NCBI GenBank assembly: GCA_002299195.1
Contig: DBOA01000199.1
Coordinates: 1-38,063, forward strand
DNA from: Sphingomonadales bacterium UBA658
GTDB lineage: Bacteria > Pseudomonadota > Alphaproteobacteria > Sphingomonadales > Sphingomonadaceae
Direction of reading: 5' to 3'
Length of the DNA: 38,063 nucleotides
The first letter of the stretch is position 1. Every line of letters begins with the position of its first letter. Of this stretch, positions 1-6,888 are shown in pieces. A program made the translations under genes and the position numbers. The notes under the pieces are model-generated. The model did no database searches. It was given only the letters and a program-made list of their open reading frames with translations, and was not told the DNA's origin.

Positions 1-177
1 ATGTCGACAAACCAGCTCGCCGAGCGTTTTGGCCCGTCGCATCAATGCGTGTCGATGACGCTTGAAATGCCGTACAAAGACACAGTGCACGGTAATGATC
101 CCTATCAGGGATGGTCGCCCGAACGGTGCCGCCTGCTGGCCCGCGAGTGCCTCGCGACGCTGGCGGAGATGGTGTAG
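1..177 (+). CDS. M14-type zinc carboxypeptidase, C-terminal fragment
   Basis: This is an open frame from the window edge to a TAG at 175-177, 58 residues long. The visible part (VSMTLEMPYKDT, then GWSPERCRLLARECL) resembles the end of proteobacterial M14 'cytosolic carboxypeptidase-like' enzymes, where the TLEMP(F/Y)KD segment carries the conserved glutamate that acts in peptide hydrolysis. The zinc-binding HxxE...H residues would lie upstream, outside the window. An ATG sits at base 1, but 58 residues is far too short for the family, so this is taken as a gene cut by the window edge. The family call rests on this short tail only. The next gene starts 3 bases after the stop, which suggests co-transcription. 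Confidence 0.55.
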   Translation: MSTNQLAERFGPSHQCVSMTLEMPYKDTVHGNDPYQGWSPERCRLLARECLATLAEMV

Positions 178-180
178 GCA

Positions 181-720
181 GTGCCGTTACGGCGCATTGT
201 AATTTCCGGTTGTTCGGGTGGAGGTAAATCTACCCTGATCGACGGATTGGCGTCAAAAGGCCTTCAAACTGTACCGGAGGCCGGACGAATAGTCGTCCGC
301 GAAGCATTGGCTAGCAGCAGCGATGCATTGCCTTGGGTGGACCGCAAAAATTTTGCGGAGAAACTTGCGGCTTTTGCAATCCAGCAATTTGAAGCGACGG
401 CTGATCTTGACGGGCTCGTATTTTTTGATCGCAGCGTCATCGAGGCATTTGTTTACAGCCAAATGCATAACGTCGAAATGCCGGTCTGGCTTGGGCAGGC
501 TGTTCGCAATTGCCGTTATGACGATACCATATTTGTCGTGCCGCCTTGGCAGGACATTTTCGTCGAAGATGAAGAGCGGCGTCATAGTTTTGATGATGCA
601 GTCACAGAGTATAATTCGCTTTTGAACGCATTTACCGAATTCGGCTATAACGTCTGCGAGGTGCCGCGCATGGCCAATCAAGACCGTGTAGAATTCATTT
701 TGAATGAAATTGGCCATTAA
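181..720 (+). CDS. AAA-family P-loop ATPase (small predicted ATPase/kinase)
   Basis: The protein has 179 residues and a GTG start 3 bases after the upstream stop. A Walker A motif (GCSGGGKST) lies at residues 10-18, followed by a VPEAGR segment near residue 31 and a Walker-B-like LVFFDRS near residues 79-85. This layout matches the small AAA_28-type predicted ATPases, which resemble nucleoside or cofactor kinases. The substrate is unknown. The tight spacing behind the carboxypeptidase tail suggests one transcript. The reading frame is intact and has sphingomonad-like composition. The ATP-binding assignment is solid; any specific reaction would be a guess. Confidence 0.75.
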   Translation: MPLRRIVISGCSGGGKSTLIDGLASKGLQTVPEAGRIVVREALASSSDALPWVDRKNFAEKLAAFAIQQFEATADLDGLVFFDRSVIEAFVYSQMHNVEMPVWLGQAVRNCRYDDTIFVVPPWQDIFVEDEERRHSFDDAVTEYNSLLNAFTEFGYNVCEVPRMANQDRVEFILNEIGH

Positions 721-725
721 GAAGA

Positions 726-788
726 ATGTTCAAGCTGCCACCTCTGCGCAAAAGCCCCTTCGTCGGCTTCATGACATTGGCGATGTGA
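726..788 (+). pseudogene. Possible remnant of a second GNAT gene 3' end
   Basis: A 20-codon frame ends in PFVGFMTLAM and stop. The intact GNAT gene that follows ends in PFSRFMTLAI and stop, and the DNA from this FMTLA segment onward is repeated almost base for base at both places. The simplest reading is that a tandem GNAT paralogue once lay here and only its last codons survive. It is very short, so it could also be a by-product of the repeat having copied the 3' end of the gene. Confidence 0.35.
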
Positions 789-836
789 CCAACTTGCGTT
801 AAGGCGCGGTCAAGCAACGAAGGAACGCCCATGCCA
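768..836. repeat. 69-bp direct repeat, copy 1 (leader of GNAT gene)
   Basis: This matches bases 1284-1352 without gaps, with 63 of 69 positions identical by my count. It spans the FMTLA-stop codons, a non-coding leader, the Shine-Dalgarno sequence GAAGGA at 819-824 and the ATG at 831. The two copies are offset by 516 bp, so recombination between them would remove the GNAT gene exactly and leave gpmA with an intact leader. Confidence 0.9.
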
Positions 837-1304
837 ACGCTTAACCCCATGCGCATCATCGTGGATGATCTTTCCGGCAGTGAAATCCGCGCATTGCTGG
901 AAGCGCATTTCGCCGGGATGCTGGCAAGCTCGCCACCGGAAAGTTGCCATTTTCTTGATTTCGACGGGCTGAATGCGCCCGATGTGACCTTTTGGTCGAT
1001 TTTGGACGGGGATGCGCTTGCGGGTTGCGGGGCGTTGAAAGAGCTGACGCCCGAACATGGCGAGGTCAAATCGATGCGGACGCATGCGGATCATTTGCGC
1101 AAAGGTGTCGGCGCCAAAATGCTGACGCATATCATTTCGCAAGCGCGCGCCCGTGGGTATCACCGCTTGAGCCTTGAGACAGGATCGTCGGCGGACTTTG
1201 CGCCTGCGTTGGCGCTGTATGCAGCGCATGGGTTTGAATATTGCCCACCCTTTGGCGATTATGTCGAAGACCCGTTTAGCCGTTTCATGACCTTGGCGAT
1301 TTGA
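831..1304 (+). CDS. GNAT-family N-acetyltransferase
   Basis: The protein has 157 residues. It shows the GNAT fold: a central strand with VKSMRTHADHLRKGVGAKML (residues ~83-102), where R-K-G-V-G-A is the acetyl-CoA pyrophosphate-binding loop of motif A, then LSLETGSS (motif B strand) and ALALYAAHGFEYCPPFGDY near the C-terminus. It probably transfers acetyl from acetyl-CoA to a small amine or an amino-terminal group; the substrate is unknown. The start at 831 has a good Shine-Dalgarno sequence (GAAGGA, 6 bases upstream). The leader and the last codons are part of the direct repeat shared with gpmA, so this gene sits as a removable cassette in front of gpmA. Confidence 0.85.
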   Translation: MPTLNPMRIIVDDLSGSEIRALLEAHFAGMLASSPPESCHFLDFDGLNAPDVTFWSILDGDALAGCGALKELTPEHGEVKSMRTHADHLRKGVGAKMLTHIISQARARGYHRLSLETGSSADFAPALALYAAHGFEYCPPFGDYVEDPFSRFMTLAI

Positions 1305-1352
1305 CCAACTTGCGTTAGGGCGCGGGCAAACAACGAAGGAACTCCCATGCCA
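1284..1352. repeat. 69-bp direct repeat, copy 2 (leader of gpmA)
   Basis: This is the second copy of the repeat at 768-836. It covers the final codons of the GNAT gene, its stop, the leader with GAAGGA at 1335-1340 and the gpmA start codon region. There are six mismatches and no indels against copy 1. Confidence 0.9.
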
Positions 1353-2030
1353 AAGCTTATCCTCATTCGCCACGGACAATCCCAATGGAACCTTGAAAAC
1401 CGGTTCACCGGTTGGTGGGATGTTGACGTAACCGAAAAAGGTGCAGCCGAAGCGTGGGCCGCGGGCGAGTTGATGAAGGCCAAGGGCATTGCCCCTGATG
1501 TCGCCTTCACCAGCGTGCAGACGCGGGCGATCAAAACGTTGAACCTTGCGCTTGAGGCGATGGGCCGGCTTTGGGTTCCGGTGACCAAGAACTGGCAATT
1601 GAACGAACGCCATTATGGCGGCCTGACGGGTCTTGATAAGGCGGAGACCGCAGCCAAGCATGGCGACGATCAGGTCAAAATTTGGCGCCGCAGTTTTGAT
1701 ATTCCGCCGCCGCCATTGGAGGCGGGATCGCCTTATGACCTGTCGTCCGATCCGCGTTATGCGGGCATCAAAATTCCCGCGTCGGAAAGCCTGAAGGATA
1801 CGATACTGCGCGTTCTGCCATATTGGGAGAGCGCCATTGTCCCTGAACTAAAGGCCGGAAAAACCGTTCTAATCTCTGCGCATGGCAACAGCTTGCGCGC
1901 GCTGGTGAAGCATATTTCGGGCATTTCGGATGCGGATATCAATGGCCTTGAAATCCCGACCGGCCAACCGATTGTCTATGAGCTCGACGACAATTTGAAC
2001 GGTGCATATCACTATCTATCGGCGCAGTAA
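1347..2030 (+). CDS. gpmA: 2,3-bisphosphoglycerate-dependent phosphoglycerate mutase
   Basis: This enzyme interconverts 3- and 2-phosphoglycerate in cytosolic glycolysis and gluconeogenesis through a phosphohistidine intermediate. The 227 residues match the usual length. LIRHGQSQWN at residues 6-15 contains the catalytic His9, NERHYGGLTG near residue 85 holds the acid and substrate-binding residues, and ISAHGNSLRAL near residue 178 holds the second catalytic histidine. The start has a Shine-Dalgarno GAAGGA 6 bases upstream, inside the duplicated leader. A 113-base gap separates it from purE. Confidence 0.96.
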   Translation: MPKLILIRHGQSQWNLENRFTGWWDVDVTEKGAAEAWAAGELMKAKGIAPDVAFTSVQTRAIKTLNLALEAMGRLWVPVTKNWQLNERHYGGLTGLDKAETAAKHGDDQVKIWRRSFDIPPPPLEAGSPYDLSSDPRYAGIKIPASESLKDTILRVLPYWESAIVPELKAGKTVLISAHGNSLRALVKHISGISDADINGLEIPTGQPIVYELDDNLNGAYHYLSAQ

Positions 2031-2143
2031 CAATGTCGTGCCGCGCGCGGGCGCGGGCCTGTGATTATCCCATTGTTGCTGGATTGCGCCTTTTGCACCA
2101 CGCGGCTAAGGCCATGCCATCAAAGTTGTCAGGGGAGTGACAC

Positions 2144-2632
2144 ATGACTGACTCAGCGCCGCTTATTGGCATCATCATGGGCAGCCGTTCGGACTGGGAA
2201 ACGATGCGTGAAGCGTCAGCCACGCTGACTGCGCTCGAAATTCCCCATGAATGCAAAGTGGTGTCCGCGCACCGTACGCCTGAGCGTCTGTATGATTATG
2301 CAAAAAGCGCGGCTGATCGAGGCCTGCAATGCATTATCGCTGGCGCGGGTGGCGCGGCGCATTTGCCGGGTATGGCGGCATCGATGACTCGGCTTCCGGT
2401 GCTTGGCGTGCCGGTACAGTCGAAGGCGCTGGATGGCATGGATAGCCTGTTGTCGATCGTCCAAATGCCCGCGGGCATTCCCGTCGGCACGCTCGCGATT
2501 GGCAAGGCGGGCGCTACGAACGCCGCGCTTTTGGCAGCAGCGATGCTCGCCAATAATGATGCAGCGCTTGCGGCGCGGTTGGATGCACGGCGCGCCGCCC
2601 AGACCGCGTCGGTCGCCGAAACGCCGGAGTGA
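2144..2632 (+). CDS. purE: 5-(carboxyamino)imidazole ribonucleotide mutase, PurE class I
   Basis: PurE moves the carboxylate of N5-CAIR to give CAIR in de novo purine synthesis. The 162 residues are normal for the family. GIIMGSRSDWETM at residues 9-21 is the SRSD nucleotide-binding motif, followed by VSAHRTPERL (~residues 41-50) with the catalytic histidine, and GAGGAAHLPGM (~residues 67-77). The start ATG follows AGGGGAGTGACAC. It is the partner of purK, which begins 10 bases after its stop, so the two are clearly one operon. Confidence 0.96.
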   Translation: MTDSAPLIGIIMGSRSDWETMREASATLTALEIPHECKVVSAHRTPERLYDYAKSAADRGLQCIIAGAGGAAHLPGMAASMTRLPVLGVPVQSKALDGMDSLLSIVQMPAGIPVGTLAIGKAGATNAALLAAAMLANNDAALAARLDARRAAQTASVAETPE

Positions 2633-2642
2633 GACGAAGCCG

Positions 2643-3713
2643 ATGACTGCGTTGCCTCCTGGTTCGACCATTGGAATATTGGGTGGCGGCCAGCTTGGCC
2701 GGATGCTCGCGGTTGCGGCGGCCCAGCTTGGCTATCGCTGCCATATTTACGCGCCCGCAGGGGACAATGTGGCATTTGACGTCGCCGCGCAAAGCAGCAT
2801 CGGCGCCTATGACGACCATGCCGCGTTGAACGATTTTGCGCAGCAATGCGATGTCGTCACCTTCGAATTTGAAAATGTGCCGGTTGCACCGCTTGCAACG
2901 ATTGCAGGGCTTGCCCCCATTTATCCGCCAGCCAAGGCATTGGAAGTTGCGCAGGATCGTGACGCCGAAAAGCGCTTTGTGCGCAGCCTTGGCGGACAGA
3001 CAACGAACTTTGCCATCGCAAATGTGCAAGGCGACGTGCAGGCGGCGGTCGATGCGGTGGGTATCCCGTGCATCCTGAAGACGATCCGCATGGGATATGA
3101 CGGCAAGGGGCAGCTTCGCGTCACGTCGCAGGACGATCTGGCCGATGCATGGGTGCAGACGGGTGCACAGCCGCTGATCGCGGAAGCCATGGTGCAGTTC
3201 GATGCCGAATTTTCGGTGATATTGGTGCGCGGCCGAGATGGCGAAATCCGCTTTTGGGACAGCCCGCACAATGTGCATGTCGACGGCATTTTGGCAACGT
3301 CGACGCTGCCCGCTGGTGCGCTTGTGCAAAGCCAGCAGCAAGCGGCGCGTGATATGGCGGCGGCGGTTGCGACCAAGCTTGATTATGTCGGCGTATTCAC
3401 CGCCGAATTTTTCGCCAGCAGTGCGGGTCCCTTGTTCAATGAAATCGCGCCGCGCGTGCACAATAGCGGCCACTGGACGATTGAAGGCGCGGCCACCAGC
3501 CAGTTTGAAAACCACATCCGCGCGATTTGCGGACTGCCGCTTGGCAGCACCGAAACGGTGGCGGCCCGTGTCGAAATGCAGAACCTGATCGGGGATGATG
3601 GCGACGCCTTTGCACAGATTTTGGCCGACCCCGCGGCGCATCTGCATCTCTATGGAAAGGCACAAGCGCGCCCGGGCCGAAAAATAGGCCACGTCACCCG
3701 CTTGTATCGCTAA
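2643..3713 (+). CDS. purK: 5-(carboxyamino)imidazole ribonucleotide synthase
   Basis: PurK makes N5-CAIR from AIR, bicarbonate and ATP, the step before PurE. From ATG 2643 the protein has 356 residues, typical for PurK. An open frame continues upstream through purE, but the family's N-terminus is the one starting MTALPPGSTIGILGGGQLGRM, so 2643 is chosen. GILGGGQLGRM is the N-terminal Rossmann-like motif, MGYDGKGQ near the middle is the ATP-grasp glycine-rich loop, and FNEIAPRVHNSGHWTIEG is the conserved active-site block. It lies 10 bases downstream of purE. Confidence 0.95.
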   Translation: MTALPPGSTIGILGGGQLGRMLAVAAAQLGYRCHIYAPAGDNVAFDVAAQSSIGAYDDHAALNDFAQQCDVVTFEFENVPVAPLATIAGLAPIYPPAKALEVAQDRDAEKRFVRSLGGQTTNFAIANVQGDVQAAVDAVGIPCILKTIRMGYDGKGQLRVTSQDDLADAWVQTGAQPLIAEAMVQFDAEFSVILVRGRDGEIRFWDSPHNVHVDGILATSTLPAGALVQSQQQAARDMAAAVATKLDYVGVFTAEFFASSAGPLFNEIAPRVHNSGHWTIEGAATSQFENHIRAICGLPLGSTETVAARVEMQNLIGDDGDAFAQILADPAAHLHLYGKAQARPGRKIGHVTRLYR

Positions 3714-3736
3714 GTTTTTCAAGGCAAAGCGGGGTT

Positions 3737-4234
3737 ATGAATCATCCCGAAATTATCCTTGTCCTCGCCCGCGCCGCCAATGGAGTCATCGGGAAAGATG
3801 GCGGCATGCCGTGGCATCTCCCCGCGGACCTGCGGCATTTCAAACAGATAACCAAGGGCAGGCCCATGATTATGGGGCGCAAGACCTTTGACAGCCTGCC
3901 CGGCCTGCTGGATGGCAGACGCCACATTGTTTTGACCCGCGATACCGCATGGGAAGAAGACGGCGCCGAAATCGCGCATTCGGTTGCCGACGCGCTGAAG
4001 CTCGCCAACGGCCCACATGTGTGCGTTATTGGCGGCGCGGAAATCTATAATCTGTTTCTGCCGCTCGCGGACCGCATTGAATTGACGGAGATTGCCGCGC
4101 AGCCCGAAGGCGACACGTCGGTCCCGGATTTCGACATGGCGGAGTGGGAAGAACTGTCCCGCGAAAGCCATGCTGCGTTGAACGACGCACCAGCGTTCGA
4201 CTTTGTCACGCTCGTCCGGCGGGCAAATAGCTAA
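3737..4234 (+). CDS. folA: Dihydrofolate reductase
   Basis: This enzyme reduces dihydrofolate to tetrahydrofolate with NADPH, which is needed for thymidylate, purine and methionine synthesis. The 165 residues fit chromosomal type I DHFR. The motifs are NGVIGKDGGMPWHLPADLRH (residues ~15-34, with the tryptophan and the catalytic acidic residue), GRPMIMGRKTFDSLP (NADPH binding), and VCVIGGAEIYNLFLP (~residues 95-109, the GGxxIY motif). The gene begins 23 bases after purK and probably belongs to the same transcript. Confidence 0.95.
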   Translation: MNHPEIILVLARAANGVIGKDGGMPWHLPADLRHFKQITKGRPMIMGRKTFDSLPGLLDGRRHIVLTRDTAWEEDGAEIAHSVADALKLANGPHVCVIGGAEIYNLFLPLADRIELTEIAAQPEGDTSVPDFDMAEWEELSRESHAALNDAPAFDFVTLVRRANS

Positions 4235-4255
4235 GCAAGCGGTATATTGGGGGAA

Positions 4256-5440
4256 ATGATGCGTAAGAAATTCTGGATTCCACTGACGCTGATTGGTGCG
4301 GCTGCGATTGGCTTTTTCGGCTTTTTGCCTGGCTATGTCGAAGGTTCGATGAACGCGGTGGACGGCCAGCCGCTGATCAAGGTCAGCGATGAGGCCAAGG
4401 CATTGCACAAGACATTGAACATCGTCGACCTGCACAGCGACACGTTGATGTGGAACCGCGATTTGGGCGACCGGGCGGATCGCGGCCATATGGATTTGCC
4501 GCGCTTGCAAGAGGGCAATGTCGCGCTTCAGCTTTTCTCGTCGGTCACCAAAACGCCCAAAGGCCAGAATTATGATGGCAATGGCACGGACACGGACAAT
4601 ATCACTTTGCTGACCTTCGCGCAGTTGCAGCCGGTAAAAACATGGCGATCATTGGTGGAACGGTCGCTGTATCATGCGGCGAAGCGCGACCATGCGGTCA
4701 CCGGATCGGACGGGAAATTGCAAGCGGTGGACAAGGCGCAGCAGCTCGATGCCCTGCTTGCCGCGCGGCAAAAGGACCGGAGCACGGTCGGCGCGATGCT
4801 GACCATTGAAGGGCTCCATAACCTTGAAGGCAAAGCGGAGAATCTCGACCGATTGTACGACGCCGGGTTCCGCATGGCGGGGTTCACCCATTTCTTTGAC
4901 AATGAATTGGGCGGGTCGATGCACGGCCTGAAAAAAGGCGGACTGACGCCGTTCGGTCGCGACATATTGCGCCGGATGGAGGCGAAGGGCATGATCGTCG
5001 ACATCGCGCATCTCAGCCATGCTGGCGTTGCCGAGGTTCTGGCCATGGCCAAACGTCCCGTGGTCTCCAGCCATGGCGGCGTGCAAGCGACGTGCAAGGT
5101 GAACCGCAATCTGACTGATGACGAAGTGCGCGGCGTGGCCAAAACTGGCGGCATCATTGGCATCGGCTATTGGGAAGGCGCTATATGCTCCACCGATCCG
5201 CGTGCAGCGGCCAAGGCGATGAAGCATGTGCGCGATCTCGTTGGCATCCAACATGTCGCGTTGGGTTCGGACTATGATGGCGCGACCACGGTGCGTTTCG
5301 ATACCTCGCAACTCGCGCAAGTCACCCAAGCGTTGATGGATGAGGGCTTCACGCCAGACGAAATTCGCGCCGTCATGGGCGAAAACGCATTGCGCGTCAT
5401 CCGTGCTGGCTTGGTCCCGATGGAAAAGGCTGCCCAATAA
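4256..5440 (+). CDS. Membrane-anchored or exported dipeptidase, peptidase family M19
   Basis: This is a renal-dipeptidase-like zinc enzyme that probably cleaves dipeptides, including D-amino-acid ones, in the periplasm. The metal ligands are visible: DLHSDT (HxD) near residue 60, TIEGLHN (bridging Glu), DIAHLSH and VVSSHGG (histidines), and GSDYDG near the C-terminal third. The N-terminus MMRKKFWIPLTLIGAAAIGF is a membrane anchor or uncleaved signal. The frame opens with TTG at 4247, but two adjacent ATGs (4256 and 4259) behind a GGGGGAA tract are better starts. The protein has 394 residues from 4256. The gene starts 21 bases after folA. Confidence 0.9.
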   Translation: MMRKKFWIPLTLIGAAAIGFFGFLPGYVEGSMNAVDGQPLIKVSDEAKALHKTLNIVDLHSDTLMWNRDLGDRADRGHMDLPRLQEGNVALQLFSSVTKTPKGQNYDGNGTDTDNITLLTFAQLQPVKTWRSLVERSLYHAAKRDHAVTGSDGKLQAVDKAQQLDALLAARQKDRSTVGAMLTIEGLHNLEGKAENLDRLYDAGFRMAGFTHFFDNELGGSMHGLKKGGLTPFGRDILRRMEAKGMIVDIAHLSHAGVAEVLAMAKRPVVSSHGGVQATCKVNRNLTDDEVRGVAKTGGIIGIGYWEGAICSTDPRAAAKAMKHVRDLVGIQHVALGSDYDGATTVRFDTSQLAQVTQALMDEGFTPDEIRAVMGENALRVIRAGLVPMEKAAQ

Positions 5441-5456
5441 TGATGTTTCGGTTGAA

Positions 5457-5571
5457 CCGTAGCCCTGAGCAGCGGCCGCGAAGCGGCAGCGTCCGTCGAA
5501 GGGCGGCCATGAGCGGACAGGCGCCCTTCGACTTTCGACAGTGCGATCGCACTGTCGGCTCAGGGCTACGG
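5457..5571. repeat. Compound palindromic element between dipeptidase gene and ribF
   Basis: A perfect 14-bp inverted repeat forms the ends (CCGTAGCCCTGAGC at 5457-5470 and its complement at 5558-5571). Inside lie a second inverted pair (GTCGAAGGGC at 5495-5504 with GCCCTTCGAC at 5523-5532) and a perfect 22-bp palindrome at 5536-5557 centred on GCGATCGC. It belongs to the same family as the element inside ileS. In RNA it would fold into a long branched hairpin between two + strand genes and could stabilise or attenuate the transcript. The ribF start lies only 10 bases beyond its end. Confidence 0.85.
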
Positions 5572-5581
5572 TGACATTGAT

Positions 5582-6514
5582 ATGACCATTCCCCGCCTTT
5601 CTGCCAAAGACCAAATGCCTGACGCATTGCGCGGCGGTGTCGTTGCCTTGGGCAATTTTGATGGCTTTCATTTGGGGCATCAGGCCGTTGCGGGCGAAGC
5701 GATAAAACAGGCCAATGCAGCAGGTAAGCCAGCAATTATCGCAACATTTGATCCGCATCCCGTGCGCTTTTTTGCGCCGGAATCGCCGTGGTTCCGTCTG
5801 ACGACGCTCGATCAGCGCCAGCGGCTTTTTGCTGAAGCCGGTGCCGACGCGATGCTGGTGTTTGATTTCGATGCAGAGCTTGCTGCGACCAGCGCCGAAG
5901 ATTTCATCGTCACATTGCTGATGGAACGTTTGGGCATTTCGGCCGTGGTCACTGGTGAGGATTTTACCTTTGGAAATAAGCGCGGCGGCAATATTGACGT
6001 GTTGCGCGATTTGGGCGGTGCCCATGGCCTAACGTCCACCGCCATGGGGCCAGTGGTGGATGATGGCGGCGTGATATCGTCCAGCCGAATCCGCAATGCG
6101 CTCAAGGATGGCGACTGCGCCACGGCGACCGCCTTGCTCACCCGGCCATTCACGGTTGAGGGCATTGTGCAGCATGGCGATAAAAACGGGCGGCTTTTGG
6201 GTTTCCCGACCGCCAATATCGACATGGGCCATTATTTGCGCCCGCGTTACGGCATTTATGCGGTGAAGGGGCGCTTGCCCGATGGCCGCGTGCTGAATGG
6301 TGCCGCAAACCTTGGTATCCGTCCGACGTTCGATCCGCCCAAGGAATTGCTTGAGCCGCATTTCTTCGACTTTGCTGAAGGTCTGTATGGGCAGAATATC
6401 GAAATCGAATTCCACGCCTTCATTCGCGGAGAGGCGAAGTTTGACAGTCTGGACGCACTGATGGCGCAAATGGCGCAGGATTGCGACGAAGCCCGCCGGA
6501 TATTGGGGGCATAA
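5582..6514 (+). CDS. ribF: Bifunctional riboflavin kinase / FMN adenylyltransferase
   Basis: RibF turns riboflavin into FMN and then FAD. The protein has 310 residues in two domains. The N-terminal adenylyltransferase has GNFDGFHLGHQ (residues 24-34, the nucleotidyltransferase HxGH motif), TFDPHPVRFF and SSSRIRNAL. The C-terminal kinase has NGRLLGFPTANID near residue 205 and GAANLGIRPTF near residue 240. The palindromic element sits directly upstream and leaves no clear Shine-Dalgarno sequence beyond GTGACATTGAT, so the start is inferred from alignment with the family's length. Confidence 0.95.
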   Translation: MTIPRLSAKDQMPDALRGGVVALGNFDGFHLGHQAVAGEAIKQANAAGKPAIIATFDPHPVRFFAPESPWFRLTTLDQRQRLFAEAGADAMLVFDFDAELAATSAEDFIVTLLMERLGISAVVTGEDFTFGNKRGGNIDVLRDLGGAHGLTSTAMGPVVDDGGVISSSRIRNALKDGDCATATALLTRPFTVEGIVQHGDKNGRLLGFPTANIDMGHYLRPRYGIYAVKGRLPDGRVLNGAANLGIRPTFDPPKELLEPHFFDFAEGLYGQNIEIEFHAFIRGEAKFDSLDALMAQMAQDCDEARRILGA

Positions 6515-6616
6515 TATCGAAGAGCTTGGCAAAATCCCGGCAAGCTACAATGGCTATATTTGGGTTGAGGACATCTGGGCCATCGGGCCAGCGTTGAACC
6601 GAACATGATTTTTCGT

Positions 6617-6804
6617 TCACGCAGAGGCGCAGAGGTCGCGGAGATTTGGGTATTCCCGTCACCCTGATAACCCATCACCGTCATGCTGAACTTGTTTCAG
6701 CATCTTACTTCTTTAGTTTGTCCGGAATTAAGACCCTGAAACAAGTTCAGGGTGACGGCGATGCTTTATTTCCCCGCCTCTGCGTTCTCTGCGCCTCTGC
6801 GTGA
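6617..6804. repeat. Nested inverted repeats between ribF and ileS
   Basis: The 374-base gap 6515-6888 holds two repeat pairs, one inside the other. The outer arms are 6617-6644 (TCACGCAGAGGCGCAGAG...) and its near complement at 6777-6804, matching at 24 of 28 positions. The inner arms are 6678-6704 (CCGTCATGCTGAACTTGTTT...) and 6732-6758, 27 bases each with four mismatches. The structure could form a long hairpin with a 27-base loop. Apart from this the gap shows no gene; the first about 100 bases after ribF hold nothing I recognise. Confidence 0.85.
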
Positions 6805-6888
6805 TCCATCTCCACATGAAGCGGCGCGTGCAACAGCGCGGATACAGGCTTTATTTGCAGCGCCATATCCTTTAGGCACCCGCACAAC

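Noticed and set aside
2403..2642. Upstream extension of the purK frame through purE
   Set aside because: It overlaps purE in another frame, reads as Arg/Cys-rich shadow sequence and is absent from the PurK family. The start at 2643 gives the normal length.
2514..3722. Long antisense frame over purE-purK (402 codons)
   Set aside because: It is a shadow of high-GC codon bias: no family motif, no ribosome-binding site, and two well-supported genes lie on the other strand.
4649..6025. Long antisense frame over the dipeptidase gene and ribF (458 codons)
   Set aside because: It runs through two solid genes and the palindromic element, and its residues (Arg/His/Gln-rich) are typical of a shadow frame.
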